Assembly: GCF_018320785.1 (NCBI RefSeq)
Contig: NC_054877.1
Span: 10,559,030-10,623,029, forward strand
Reading direction: 5' to 3'
Origin: Cheilinus undulatus
Lineage: Eukaryota > Chordata > Actinopteri > Labriformes > Labridae
Length of the DNA stretch: 64,000 bases
Shown: piece by piece, positions 40,799 through 53,619 of the stretch
Position numbering within the stretch: the stretch's first letter is position 1
How the letters are laid out: each line of letters starts with the position of its first letter
Notes under the pieces: model-generated
Seen by the model: only the letters and a program-made list of their open reading frames with translations
What the model was told of the DNA's origin: nothing
The model's database searches: none
Position numbers and translations under genes: made by a program

Positions 40799-42257
40799 TC
40801 AGATATTTACAAAAGCAAAATAGTGTCAAATATCAGGTTGCATTTCATTAACGGTGCTCTGGGCATATATACATCGGCCCTGAGAGTTGAATAGATTGCA
40901 GCCCCCCATGGATACCCCCCCTGCACCGACATCCACAGGCCCGTACAGACCTCCACAGCAGCAGCGCCCCCTCAGCTGTGTATCGTGTAAATCTGAACTC
41001 TTTTCAGTGCATGGCTGACTGAATCCTTTCACAGTAACCCTTTATTATACAGTTATAGATGAGCTGATGGTCGTGTGAATTCGAGACCCCTCTCTATGGT
41101 CTCAGCGGTGGAGAGTGTCCACTTGTTTAGCAGCTGGTGGAAAGAGGACGGTGGGGTAAACAAACCATAGCCGAAATGTGCCAACATCAGGCTGTTTTCA
41201 CCCACTTTTTTCTGGAAAGAACGTAATGTTCTTTTAATAAAGAGGATACATGTCCATGTAATCAGGTGGTAAACAGCTTGTGAATACCTCTGAGGTGTTT
41301 TTCTTTCTTAGCAGGGAACATCATTCTGCACATTAAACACAGGGAAGCACAACGGGAGCACTTTGCACAGTAACTCTACACCATAATGATCACTATAACC
41401 ACAGCAAAGGCATTCAGATATCATCATTGCAATCACTTTAGGTCCACACCTGGGACTGGGGGACAATAACGAGGGGAATGGGGATTTTCTTGCCAAATTA
41501 GTTGGCTGGATTACATCAGGTGAGAGGAACCTTTTCAGAGGTGTTCAAACCTCTTTAGTCTTTTATTTCTTTAAATAATTAAAAAATGTACACTCAGTTA
41601 CTTCCATTTTCTTCACATTAATAGTATTAACTCTTAATTCAAATCCTATACAGCCTATACAGAAGGTGTTAGTTCATGAGGTACCAAAGAATCATCACTA
41701 TCCAGGCATAAATCTGGGATGATATTGCAGTTTTGTGTTAAATCTACCATGATAAGTGCTTAGCTGAATGATAGCAAATTTTTACAGTTTAATGAGACCT
41801 AAAATTACACCTTAAAAGTCATTTATTAAAGGCACTGTTTATACCTGTGAGCTGGTGTGACAGATTTTACCGTTAGGCTAAACAGTTCAAACAACTCTGA
41901 GTTCTGCTGCATTAAGTTCTTAGTGAAGGAATGATGCTAAAATTAATCCGTTAAGGAGCTAAATAACTGCTGACAAACTATCGCAGGGATGAGTAAAGTG
42001 TTGGCAGTTGTGAGGTCAGTGATTTTAGACAGAATAGTGTGTGGTTCTTGGTGGTTTTCGTGCCTCCTCCTGAAGTTTCGGCACACACAAACCTTCTGTT
42101 TGAAGGAGAACAGTGTCGACGGTCTGCTCCTACCCCTGCCTGACATTCACTTCTCTCTCCGTCATCCTATCCTTCCTTTGCTGCCTGACTGTCGCTGACG
42201 CCCACACAGAGTAACTCTCTGGCTCCAGTGCTTCAGATGGACCGCACCAAGAACTCC

Positions 42258-42344
42258 TCACATGATGGAGCACTGCTCTGCTGCCCCCGCCCCAGGGCCC
42301 CCTGGGAGATTCAAGGACTCCATGTCGAAGTTAAAGCCTGGAGG
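42258..42344 (-). CDS. pex19: pex19 last exon: CaaX box
   Basis: It encodes 'PPGFNFDMESLNLPGGPGAG' and then the terminal residues A-A-E-Q-C-S-I-M before TGA. C-S-I-M fits the CaaX rule for farnesylation (Met at the last place), and farnesylation of PEX19 in other species raises its affinity for client proteins. Confidence 0.93.
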   Translation of the reverse strand, partial: PPGFNFDMESLNLPGGPGAGAAEQCSIM

Positions 42345-45300
42345 CTGGAGAAAGTCAGAGAGTGGTCATGATTAAATTGGGGCACAGAAAAAGTCAACAC
42401 ATACAAAGATACAATATATATTTGACTACTAGACTAGAGCAATAACCATATCAAGCACAGGCATGTGAATGTTCACCTGCCACGAGGGCCAAAGGCTGGC
42501 AGTGCAGAAAAGCCTTCTTACATGAAAAATCCTTAATTGTGGCAGTTTCCTGGCTGCTTTTTTAACTTAAACTAGTTGGTATTTAAATTTGCATTTAATC
42601 AACCGTGAACTTATCTACTTAGGGACATCCCTAGTTAAACAATCCCTTAGACCTACCCCTGCATTATTTAAGTGAATTTCCAGCAGAGAGAGAAGGTCTT
42701 GCTGAAACCATCACTGCACTTTGGGGAATAAAACAGTGTTGGTTGTTTGTATTTTTTTTTTGTGTAAGTATCACAACTGTCCTGTGTTTTGTTAAACACT
42801 AGATTTTGAGATAGTGAAAGCCAGGAGATAACTTATTTTGGTGGAATTCTATGTGGAGGTGTACAGTGGAGTTAAAAATTGCTAAATGCCTGCAAAGAAT
42901 CCATGATAAATATCAATAAAAGATGTTCCGTTACACTGGTATATAAGCTGCAGTCTGGTACTTTTGGTCTCTTCCAAGGGGAAAATTGCTTCTTCCTGGG
43001 CAGTAACTTCTTTCACATTCATTTAAATCCACAACATTTAGTTTCTGTGTAGTTGTGTTGCTCTACCAAACCATCCATTTTGCCATCAAGTTGGCACCTC
43101 TGCTTGCTATAGCACGGTAGTTGAGCTCTACGCCTGCAGTAATTGCGAGGTTAACAGACTGCTGGCTGTCCATTAGCCACATCTGCAGCGTGCAGCATCT
43201 TGGATGTGTTTGCAATTGGCCCAAAATAGTGGGACACTTTGAAGTCCCGGTAAAGTGAAATCCAAACTTTGTGTTTTAACACACTAGAAATGTTGGAATA
43301 AGGTTGATGTACACATGTGAAAACGCTGAGGTTGTATGTGTGACTGAATTTTCTATTTCGACCATTAGATAGTTGTTCACTTTCTTTCTGGCTTACTTTT
43401 ATTTGAGCAGGGAAAATATAGGAGCCCATGAAATCACCAGTCTTGATGGTGTTAAAATCCAATTTGCATAGTAATTTGGAATGGTGTATTAGCCATGGTG
43501 GCCTACATGTCATTCAAATACCATAACAGAGAGATTTGTGCCAGAAAAAAGTAAATTTAATCCCCAATTTCTGTCTCTCTGCTCTGGCACAGAGCCAGGC
43601 AGCTGCACTCTGATCATATTTCTCATGAGTGGCTTCAGCTCACTCAACTGACACACCCACACATCCTAGAGCAGATTTTACTGCCTCATTTTTCGTGATT
43701 TTAAAGCTTAATTTGATCAACTTAGAGGTATTTTTCATGACTGAAGTTTGGCCTAGTGGTTCATAACACAGTGGACTGTCCTACAACAAACCTAAAATAA
43801 AGTTTTTTTTTAATCACTTCACGGGGACTTTCAACATTCTCCAAAAACACACACTCGCAACAGATGCCTCCAACTTTGATCTCCCCACAGCTTTAACCGC
43901 ACAGCAGTTAGTTTGAGAACTTTAACACACTTCTCTCTCCATTTGAACAGCTGGTAAGAGAAGTCAACGCGTCATCGTGTCATCGGCAGCTGACCCTCGA
44001 TTAGAGCCCTGAAACAAATTTTACCTATCACGGCAGCCACTGATCATGGTATTAAAAGAACAAAGACAACTTTATTAGAGGCTGCTTGCAAAATATTCAA
44101 CAGAATAGAGTGTGGTCCACTTTTTTGCATCACTACCTTATTAGATCCAGTTTTGTGGATTTCTGAGGTTGAATTGTCCCCTCTAAAATAATGAGGAATA
44201 CGTTTAGACTGTTGTTTAATACTGTAATAATGTAACAATGACAAATTATTTTGTTCCTGGCCTAGATGAAAAAGTTAATTATGACAAAAAGTTATAACAG
44301 TTGATAAAAAACATTGGTATTGGCCTTGATTTTCAAAATTGGTGCATCATTAATTAACCATAAAGCAGCCCCTTGCAACACAGAATAAATAAAGGTGACT
44401 ATTAATAGCTTCAGCCCATGTGTAGTGTGCAATGGTGAGGGCTGTACTAGCAATCATGACAGCAGGTGTCAATACACTGTATACTGGTATACTGGCAGCC
44501 AATATTTCAAATGATAAAACAGGTATTAAAGCACTGGAATCTATGATAGGTCAAAGGTGACAGATATATCAAGTAATGCTTTGAATACAAAACTTTTTTT
44601 TGCCAAAAGTGGTCTAAATACACAGCTCTTATATCTTTCACTCAAAGAACTGATCAGGCTATACTGTCTCAATCCAGATTTTCATAAAAACTACATTATC
44701 TGCCTAACTGTGTCCATTTCCTTTCAGCTGTATACTGCACAGTGCACATGCATTGCTATTGTTTATGAGTGGAAGTTGAAAACTCACCGCATCACCTGCC
44801 AGCTCTTTAGGTGGTTGGCCCAGGTCCTGCAGCTGAAAGTAAAAGCATCATTATGAGAGTGACATGTTTAATAGCACAGAGCGCATTAACAAACTAACAA
44901 ACCAAAAATGTTGGTGAATTTCCACTGATCGGCCTAAGGGGCTATTTTGTGTGTTGCATCTTCATTATTCAGAAAGTTTATCAGCGCAAAAAATGATTGA
45001 TTTATTGATGAAACGCTGAGTGTGTCTACCTTCTGCATCAAGTCCATGATGTGCTCAAACGAGCTCTCTTTATCCTGTACTCCCTCCTCCTCCTTCTCAA
45101 AGTGCTTACAGATCTCTCCCATGATTTTAGACTGCTGGTCGTAGCGCTGGTAGTCCTCTGGGCTCAAGCTTGGTTTATTGGCATCCAACCATTCTGGGTA
45201 CTATGGAGGTAGGGGATTTTTATGAGTGACACATAGAAGTGAAACTGGAGTACATGGTAAGCAGAAGTAAAATTTAAACAAACCTTGGCAGTGATCTCTT

Positions 45301-48300
45301 TTAGAGATGGATAGAGCACTTCCTTAGAGAGCAGATTCTGCATGATAGACTGCATGATGGGCAGGATGTTTCCATCATCTCCACCTCCTTCTCCACCCTC
45401 ATCCAATCCCAGGCCTTCAAGAGCCTTGACAAGGTCTTCTCCAGCCAGTCCTGATGACTGAAGATGAACAATACAAGCAATTAATGAACTGTTTCTACCA
45501 TTTTTGACTGTCTCAGTACATTTTTTAGATCCTGACTCTACCCACCTGCAGGTTGTCTGCATTTTTGGCCAAACCACGGAGGGTTTCTTTAAGACAGGAC
45601 GTGAATTCTTGTTGGGATGCCGTATCAGTGCCTGTACAAAAACACAGAGGACATTTAGGGTACAAGAAAGAAACAGTCATCATAAGAAAAGTACTAATAA
45701 AGCAATTAAGCCTTACCAACTTTGCCGGCAGCCTCTGACAGTTTATGGAAGTGCTGCAGTAACTCTGGCTCCTCCTGGGCCAGCTCAGTCATGGCCTTCT
45801 CCCACTCCTCTTTGGCTTGTGCAGCCATCTCCCCCTCAAAGAGAGTCTCGAAAAGTTTGCAGTCTTCAAGCAAGGGTGGCTACACAGAGGAAAATACAGG
45901 GAAAAAAGCCAGCAAAAATAGACTTTTGAATCAAACGCAACTCTAAAATGCAGACTGTAATTACACATCTTTACTAGACAATGTGTTTTCTGATTATGAA
46001 TGAACCACTGGGTTTAATTCTCATGCCATAAACATTCCCTGCAGTTTAAAAATTAAGGCTGTATGTTTGGAAATCTCAACATAGTCTTTAAAAAAATATG
46101 AATACAGAAAGAGCCTTGTCTCTAGTATACAAACACCGGAACTGACCTTTTCTGCCCCACTGCTGCCTGAGGAGGAAGCAGCTGCAGGTTCTGGGGCTGG
46201 AGGGGCCGATGTCTTGTCAAAGTCATCCAAGGCACCTAAAACACAGGAAAAACAACAAATTCATGCAGAGCTCTACAGTTATTTTGACAAGGAAGTCTTA
46301 CAATTCAGCCTCCATCTCCATATATTTACATCTAATATTAGGCTGAAACATTTGAGGTAAACAATGAACATGAAGTTGATCTAACAGCCTGTGGAGCATT
46401 TCAAAATAAGTCCACAGAGTCAAACAGGTCAATGGTATTCAATGTTGTATCTTTCTTACATGTAATGTTGTGCAATGTGTTGTTTTCAAAGAAATGCAGT
46501 CAGATTTGAAGCTATTTAAGGCTGCAAAAACATGACTTAAAAATTCTAAATTCTGAATTAAAAGGACAAATCTGAGCCTCGTGTAACACCGTACCTTAAT
46601 GCATAATAGTCTGATGAACTTTTAATGAAAACAAATGCAATTAAATATAAAGCATACCAGTGGAATTATTAGGTGCGCATAATCTTAACCCAAGATTTCT
46701 AATAAAGCAGTCTTGCCACAAAATTTGTTTATTTTCATATCCTTTAAAGGGTTGTTTGTGCTATAATCTAATTACTTTTGTTTATCCTCACTAGTTGGCT
46801 AATCATGCTCTTTACTGTGCTGTTTTCAGGGTTTTTTTTAGCCTCTAGCTCTGTTTTGAGTGAGTATCTTTGCTTTTCATCTGAGCTTTGCAAAATTCTT
46901 TGATTCTATTTATATCCCTAGTGTTGTATTGTATGTACAAGTCTGCTTCCAGGGATGCTCAGAAAATCTTACATAAATTTTATACTCTGAGACCTTTTTC
47001 CAGACTCTCTCTATATATTTTACCTTTATATTATAACAGTTATGGGCATTTTTTGTGCAGATTGTCAGATGAAAATGTGATGACATAGTCAAGAAAATGC
47101 AGATAGTATTTGCTATTGTGGCATGCAAATAAAGCTTTCTTTTAAATGTAAGCAGGAGTGCTTACATTGACAGAGTCTGTGCTAGTATAACATTAGACAA
47201 AATCTTTACTGCAAAGCTGATTTTAATTGAAAAATCCAGTTGAATGTATATACCATTCATTAACATGCCCACATCACTCATTAATAGTCAATTTGATAGC
47301 TAGGGAGACAGTGGAGCTTCAAGGCACACTGATAGCTCAGTGGGCCAAAACATAAACAAGCGTGCAGACTGATATCACATCTAGTGGAGCTCCATCAGAA
47401 TCTTACTTGTGATTAAAACTAAATGTAAAAACAAAAGCAGAAAAACCTAGCCCACAACCTCTTTTAATGAGTTTTAAAAAATATAGAGAATTGAAGACCT
47501 TGTGGTGTTGCATTCAAGACTTTTTAATACATTTTAAATACCTTAATTTTTTGCTAAATTAATTCATCGACTTTATAAACCTTTAAAGACCCTGCGTACA
47601 CCAGGTGCTTCAGATTAGTCATGCACAATTACTCTTATTGCAATCACAATCAGGCTGTGCAGTACCATAATCATCTCATCAAGTGGTACTCAAAAGGTTT
47701 GCAAAAATGCCTGCAAAAAGGCCTTTACGTTTACAATAGTGTCACTATTGTACGTTGTAGAAATATCTGTTTTTTATGGAAAAACTTTAATCTACTCACT
47801 TAATATTCTTTATAAATATCAAGTTATTTTGAAAGCATTACTGTAAAAACATGAGGTTATGTATTTCTTTTAATGCTAATTAAATGTGTATGTTTTGAGT
47901 TGAGAAATATACTTCAGAAATATCATTATTCTATGCATTTTCCTTGATAACCATCTAGTAGACTCATGATACCACAACTGCACATTATTACCAAATCAGG
48001 TAGGACTTCTGCAGATCTGATTTCCTTTGAGAATACAATAAAATCAAAGTAGTAGTTGGTTTATAAGCATAAGACTTCCAATTAGAACCCAAAGCAATAA
48101 AAGAGCAACACAAACTACAATCTCTTCAACAAATTAAAATTTAATAAACCTCCATAAAATTCATATTTTTCTGGGTTTTGTATTTATAACCTGGCATCTT
48201 AAGGGTATGTCTATCAGCAAAGCAGTTCAGCATCAATAATAAAGGTAAAACTGAACCCAACAGAGAATTCACAGGCAAACTAATGGCTGACAGCTCAGTT

Positions 48301-48980
48301 ATCATATTGACTTATCAGGATTTCATTCATCCTAAAGCAAAGTCGGAAAAATTTAGAATACATCAATGATATATGTTATAACTGCTTTATCAATCTGGAT
48401 CACAGCTGATCAAACCAGCAAGCAGTGGCAACTACAGAGTCATTGTATCACACAGCCACATGCTTTCAGAATCTTACTTTGTTTGTGTTGGTGTCTGACC
48501 TGACAGACTGTCAGCTATGACTTCTAGCTACTTGTCAATATCCGGGACTTAAACCGTTGGTGTATCGGTTCAAGGAGTGACCGTGTTAACTGGTGTCTTC
48601 TGCCCAAAGCGTCTGTGGTTGTCGTAGCTGCACCAGATGTAAACGTCAAGTGTCCTAACGAATATCTAGTTAAATACATTTTCGAGAGTATTATTTAATA
48701 CTACAATAAAAACGTAAGAAAGAGGCGTTTGTTATGACACAGGAAGCGATATCCGGACGCCAATTAACACGGCCACTCTTTACAGCGGTACATGTCCCAC
48801 CAAGCATACATGCTAACAGAGAGACGGAACCTCCTAGTATCAAACCGCTGCACCGTTTTACACCTGAACAAACCTTTCATAGGACACTACATTTAAACCG
48901 TATTGTCATCTCTTACTGTCCAATAATTCGTCCAGTTCTGCATCGTGTCCGGTGGACTTCTCTCCTGCTCCTGACGCCAT
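42258..48980 (-). CDS. pex19: Peroxisomal biogenesis factor 19 (8 coding exons)
   Basis: Cytosolic chaperone and receptor that binds newly made peroxisomal membrane proteins and docks on PEX3. Exons: 48980-48917, 46235-46147, 45879-45717, 45631-45546, 45457-45284, 45200-45030, 44832-44788, 42344-42258. They sum to 879 nt (292 aa; human 299) with consistent phases. Visible are the acidic N-terminal PEX3-binding helix ('DAELDELLDSALDDFDK', about residues 13-29), 'LLQHFHKLSEAAGKV', 'QQEFTSCLKETL', the 'NILPIMQSIMQNLLSKEVLYP' core, 'YPEWL', the helical domain through 'IMDLMQKLQDLGQPPKELAG', and a C-terminal farnesylation box Cys-Ser-Ile-Met (residues 289-292; human CLIM). The Met start has a strong Kozak context. 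Exon 5 uses the rarer donor GTTTGT. Intron 7 (about 2.4 kb) and intron 1 (about 2.7 kb) hold most of the length. Confidence 0.96.
42930..43800 (+). repeat. Repeat family A, long copy
   Basis: About 870 bp in pex19 intron 7. From about 43230 it matches 56060-56775 phrase by phrase in the same orientation: 'tttgtgttttaacacactag', 'ggaataaggtt', 'catcaccagtcttgatgg' (here 'aatcaccagtcttgatgg'), 'ccagaaaa...agtaaa', 'ctctggcacagagcc' and 'tttggcctagtggttcataa'. Its 5' part (42930-43170) matches 13080-13260. The family is unnamed to me. No coding frame runs through it, so a non-autonomous transposon is likely. Confidence 0.65.
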
Positions 48981-49110
48981 GATGTTACCTTCTACAGACA
49001 CCCGACGATCAAGTCCCCGAAAACTGACGTTTCTGGATGTAAAAATGTCGCAGACGCTATTACGTCACAACTCCAGACTTGATCTGAAATTTGGCGACCC
49101 CTGGTGGCAG
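48981..49110 (-). promoter_or_regulatory. pex19: pex19 promoter region
   Basis: The sequence upstream of the pex19 start codon has scattered CpGs ('acccgacgatc', 'tccccgaaaactgacg', 'gtcgcagacgctattacgtc'). A CRE-like 'ttacgtca' occurs at about 49061-49068. No TATA box was seen. Confidence 0.4.
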
Positions 49111-49468
49111 AAGTAAAAAAAAAAAAAAACAACCAAATAAATACGACCACTGGGAACATTAATAACTTTTTGCACTTTCTACTCTCTTGTCAGTACTATT
49201 CTTAATACAATCATTATGCTGTCATAAAATATATTCATGAACTAGCAATCCCCATCTTATCTACTCGCACTTTTGATAAATGGAATTAATTTTCTTGCTA
49301 AACGATGCTTTAATGAATTCACAGGTTCTGTTTTAACAAGTTATTTCCTCAACCAAAGAGGCACTTGAGAGGCAAATGATCCAGATCACTAAAAAGAGCT
49401 GCATTCCTACCACAAGTGAATGTTTGACTTACAGATTGTAGATTTCAATTGTTAATACTAAGTAAATA

Positions 49469-49503
49469 AAAAAAAAAATAATAATAATAATAATAATAAT
49501 AAT
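49469..49503. repeat. (AAT)n microsatellite
   Basis: A short A-run passes into about ten 'ata/aat' units. Confidence 0.9.
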
Positions 49504-50006
49504 TTTGTATACCTGTATCGGTTAATCTGTGCTATTACTTTGTTGAAAAATAACTTTGACACATTAAATTTTATTTGAATCTGTTTTGACATACTATGAT
49601 TCAAGAATAGACTTTGAGAATGAAAATCAGATATTGTACATGAAAGGCCATTTTTATACTTTAAGACAGACTTTGACTAAAATCTTTTTCCTATGGGTTT
49701 AAGAGAAATACTAACCTCTAAAGACAAATAGAGTAGCCAAGTAAACATATTCTAAACAGATATTTTATCAGCTATAATAATAAAGACACTCTCCTGAGAT
49801 CCTGACCCTGAGATGTGAGCTGATAAATCCTGGGTTCACAAGAGGTGTTACTATTACAAGACAAAATAAATATAATATGATGGAGTAAACAAGATAATAG
49901 TACAAAATATATAATGGCAAACAAATAGAAAATACAAATAAACATGTGCCACTTAAGCATAGATTCTTCTACATGACTACTTCAGCATTTTCTTAAATGG
50001 TACTAG

Positions 50007-50007
<1 letters not shown>

Positions 50008-50037
<30 letters not shown>
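50008..50037. repeat. (TA)n microsatellite
   Basis: Uninterrupted alternating T-A run of about 30 bases. Confidence 0.9.
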
Positions 50038-50040
<3 letters not shown>

Positions 50041-51115
50041 GCCTACCATTTTTAGATAGTTATGTAAGTGTTTATGTTGTTCCTTGGTAACTTAGAGTAA
50101 ACTGCCCCATTTTGGTGTTAAAAACTGTTCTCTAAAAAAAGTGGAAAAAAAAAAACAAAAAAAAAAAAACAGGTCTACAGGAAATTATTCAGCATTTGTG
50201 TACAGATTCAAAGCTTCAGACTTCATGCTATTTTATAGTTCAAATTCCAATTGGTTTATTTCAATATCTTAAAATATTTTAAAATATATTAATACATATC
50301 AAAATTTTGTCATTTTATTGTTTTTAAACAAGTGAACAATAAAACCTTTGAGGTGAGATATGCTATGCACTGTATATAAGAACTCTTATTTCCATCATTC
50401 AGAACCAGGACTACTTGAATAATCCTGGGAATTTTTCACTGTAACAGTGACTCTTGAGCACAGTACAGCAGTTAGAAATGCTGAATACCAAAACAAATAT
50501 ATAAACAAAAAATAAAATACAATAAAGCTCATCTGAAATATAAGCAGTATTAATAGCATGTCTAAAACAACAGTATTGGTGGAAAAATATTATCTACAAC
50601 AGCAGAATCGGGAAGTATTGAGCAGTGAAGATGCTGAACAGAGTATTTCACATTATGACCAACAAGATAATATTATTACCAACTTTATCGCAAACATGAG
50701 TTTTTGAAATCAAATTTTAAATTCCAGATATGGAGACTATTTTCACAGCTATAGGATGGATTTTTTTTTTGTTGCACTCAATGTAGTATTGTTTTTAAAG
50801 CTAAATGACATTTATTTGAGCTATTTCAACTGAGGAAGACCCTTCTACAGCTTTAATTGAGGTAATAAGTTTGTCCTAAACAAAATAACAGAATACAACA
50901 CATTAGAACGAATTTAAACCCAAAAACATGGTGCTATTGTAGTCCTCCTAAATTTGTGGAATGGTTTGAGCGCTTTAAACAAATCAAATCAGGAATGGTA
51001 GCTCTATTATTTGGGTAGCTCTATTATTTGCATGTGATAGCAGACATCCTTCCGTTTCTTCTTCTACGGTCAGGAAACGCGTCGATCTCTGAGCACAGCA
51101 CAGTGAATACAAACG

Positions 51116-51151
51116 GTTGTCATGGTAACAGTTTAGCAGTTGCTAGGGAAC
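51116..51151. promoter_or_regulatory. Paired RFX X-box-like sites in a CpG patch
   Basis: 'gttgtcatggtaac' at 51116-51129 is a near-palindromic X-box (two GTTRYC-type half-sites with a 2-bp spacer). 'gttgctagggaac' at 51139-51151 is a second, weaker match. They sit in a locally CpG-rich stretch (about 51060-51250), unusual for this AT-rich spacer. RFX factors bind such sites in promoters of ciliary genes. No exon of a ciliary gene was recognised on either side within the window, so the target, if any, is unknown. Confidence 0.45.
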
Positions 51152-51483
51152 AAGTACAAATACTGCCATGGCGCGGTGTTTCAGAGCGACAAATATTATT
51201 ATCACGGTCCGTGTCGATAGTAACGCTGACGACGAGGCTTCAAAATAAACATGACGACATGATATAAGTAGTCAGACTGAACTTTTGGTGGGGGTTTCCA
51301 CGAGTATGTCATTTCTCTGGAGGTTAAAATCACAAAAACTTTGAAGCTAATAGCTTATTAGCTGAATCTGTTCTGCTTAAAAGCATTGAGGAGATTCATG
51401 TAGTTCCAAACACGGAGGGAGAATCGTTAAAAATTGGGTTTAAAACGATTTTCAGCACCTATTTATCTGGTCAAGGCCGCCGG

Positions 51484-51490
51484 TATAAAA
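51484..51490 (+). promoter_or_regulatory. TATA-box-like sequence
   Basis: 'ccgccggtataaaagggtg' combines a GC-rich upstream flank with a consensus TATAAAA. It lies about 340 bp downstream of the X-box pair. No recognised gene follows; a satellite array starts about 350 bp further on. Confidence 0.25.
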
Positions 51491-51829
51491 GGGTGTAAAG
51501 GGGAGAGCTTTCAGGAGGTCAAAAATATCAAGGTCCGTAGTAAAGTTAAGCTGTGATAATCATATTTCATTTTTAACCTTAATAATAACCACTCTATTCA
51601 AAGCAACAGAAATAAAAAACACGTATTTTTGTTCTGTAGGGCAGTATAGCCCTATTCAACATGTAAAGCCCTTTTCATAAAGCAGAATTACCTTTTTATT
51701 GGTGTTGTCTACAATGTGGATGGGCACACTGACAAACGCAGAATGTAATGCCAGACCTCAGAACTCAGACGTCAGGATGCCAGAGAATAAATTGGAAGGA
51801 ACTGAGACAAATTTAAGGGAAAAATAATT

Positions 51830-53470
51830 AAACAATTCTAAAAATGAGTTAGAAGGGGTCTAAATGGGCTAGATGAGGCATAAATGGACTGGGAACGTGG
51901 TGAAAATGAGTTATAGAACAGCAAAAATGTGTTGAATGTGGCAAAAAGTGCCAAAAATGTGTCAAAAGAAGCAAAAATATGACAAAAATGTGAGGATGCA
52001 TTAGTGAAAACAGATGTAAGAGTGGCAAAAATGGCTTCTAATTTGCAAAAATGAGATTAAAGTTGGAAACGCTTGCTATTGCTACAATGAAAAAAGGACA
52101 AAATGGGTGGGAAATTTTTAAAAGGGGCAAAAGGTATCAAAAAGTGGTTGAAAGTGGCAAAAAAAATGTGGGAAAAATTGTAAACAGGGGTTAAAGACAG
52201 GAAATAATGGGTTAAAGAGGCACAAACTGGTAAACATGGAAAAATATCTGTTGCTATAATGCATAAAAAGGGCAAAAATGGGTTGTAGAAAGATTGTAAA
52301 AAGTGGTTAAAAGTGACCAAAAAAATCGGCAAAAGATATTAAAAATGCATCCAAAGTGTCAAAATGTTGGAAAAATGGCCAAATTGAGTTGTGAAAAGGG
52401 GTTATACAGTGGCAAAAATGGGTTAAGAGTGGCCAACAGGGGCAAACATGATCAAAAATGGTTCAAAAGTGGAAAAAGTAGTGAAAAGTAGTTAAAGAGT
52501 GGACAAAATTGGCAAAAATGTGTTAAAAGTGGCCCAAAATGAGTTAGAAATGGAAAATTGACAGAAAAAATGGTAAACATTGGTTAAAGACAGGCAAAAA
52601 TGGATTAAAAGAGGCACAGATTAGATCGAACTGGAATAAATCCTCAGCAACAATGCAAACAGGGGCCAGAATGATTGGAACAAATTGTGCAAAGGGGTTA
52701 AAAGTGGCAAAAGGTATCGCAACTGGGTTCAAAGTCACAACATGTTTTAAAATGGCCAGATAACTTAGTCAAAAGAAGTTATAGAGTGGCAAAAATTGTC
52801 TTGAAAGAGGCAACAATGGGTAAAAAGTATCAAAAATGAGTCAAAAGAGGCACAAATATATTTTTTTAATCAGGTGGACAAAATAGTGAAAATGAGTTCA
52901 GAGATGGGTGAAAAGTAGCAAAAATGAGTAAAAAGTGGCACAAATAAGATAAAGGTGGAAAAAATTTGTTGCTACAGTGTAAAGGGGGCAAAAATGGGTG
53001 GAAAACAGTGGCTAAAAGGAGTTAGAGATGGAAAATAGGCTATAAAATAGTAAAAGGTTAAAGACTGGTGAAAATGGGTGAAAGAGGAGCAATTTAGAAT
53101 GGGAAAAAACTTTCTTGCTACACTGAAAAAAGGGGAAAATGTGAAAAGGGGTTAAAAGGAGAAAGGCATCAAATATGGGTTCAAAGTGATGAAATATTGG
53201 AAAAATACAGCAGTGAAAGGAGTTCTAGAGTGGCAAAATGGGCTGAAAGGGGCAAAAAGTATCTAGAATTGGTCAAAAGTGGCAAAAAAAAATGTTTTTA
53301 AAAAAATGGACAAAGAAGTAAAAACAAGTTCAAGATTGTCAAAAATGGGTCAAAAGTGGCATAAAGATGGAAACAAACCTGTTGCTACAAAGCAAATGAG
53401 GGCAAAAATGGGTGGAAAAATTGTGAGAAGTGGCAAAACAGGCAAAAGGTATCCAAAATGAATATACAAC
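51830..53470 (+). repeat. Higher-order degenerate satellite, about 1.6 kb
   Basis: The array is built from short irregular modules such as 'ggcaaaaatgggttaaaa' and 'agtggcaaaa', strongly purine-rich on the plus strand. A second-level unit is visible: a phrase like 'tggaaaaaatttgttgctac' followed by 'a(a/g)tg' recurs near 52060, 52240, 52635, 52960, 53105 and 53375. The spacing is irregular, so unequal exchange and decay have been at work. The relative at 230-660 lies in the opposite orientation. Short lysine-rich open frames inside (for example 52303-52491 and 53279-53461) are artefacts of the repeat. Confidence 0.85.
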
Positions 53471-53619
53471 GGGAGAGATATTATCACCTCAAACTAGAAT
53501 GACAAACACTCTTAAATATCTAGAGGTTATAAAACTTCCCTTAAATTGTCAACAATTAAACTGAAGAGGCGATGATGGCCTGATGATGGGGTGAATCTCA
53601 GCTGCACTACACTGGGTGT

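Larger units (their letters stand above)
49111..51000. other. AT-rich spacer upstream of pex19
   Basis: No exon was recognised. The stretch contains an A-run followed by an (AAT)n microsatellite at 49469-49503, a (TA)n run at 50008-50037 and A-rich runs near 50140-50170. Otherwise nothing interpretable was seen. Confidence 0.55.

Noticed and set aside
52303-53461. Lysine-rich plus-strand frames in the large satellite
   Set aside because: Same reason: translations of the purine-rich repeat, with no conserved sequence.
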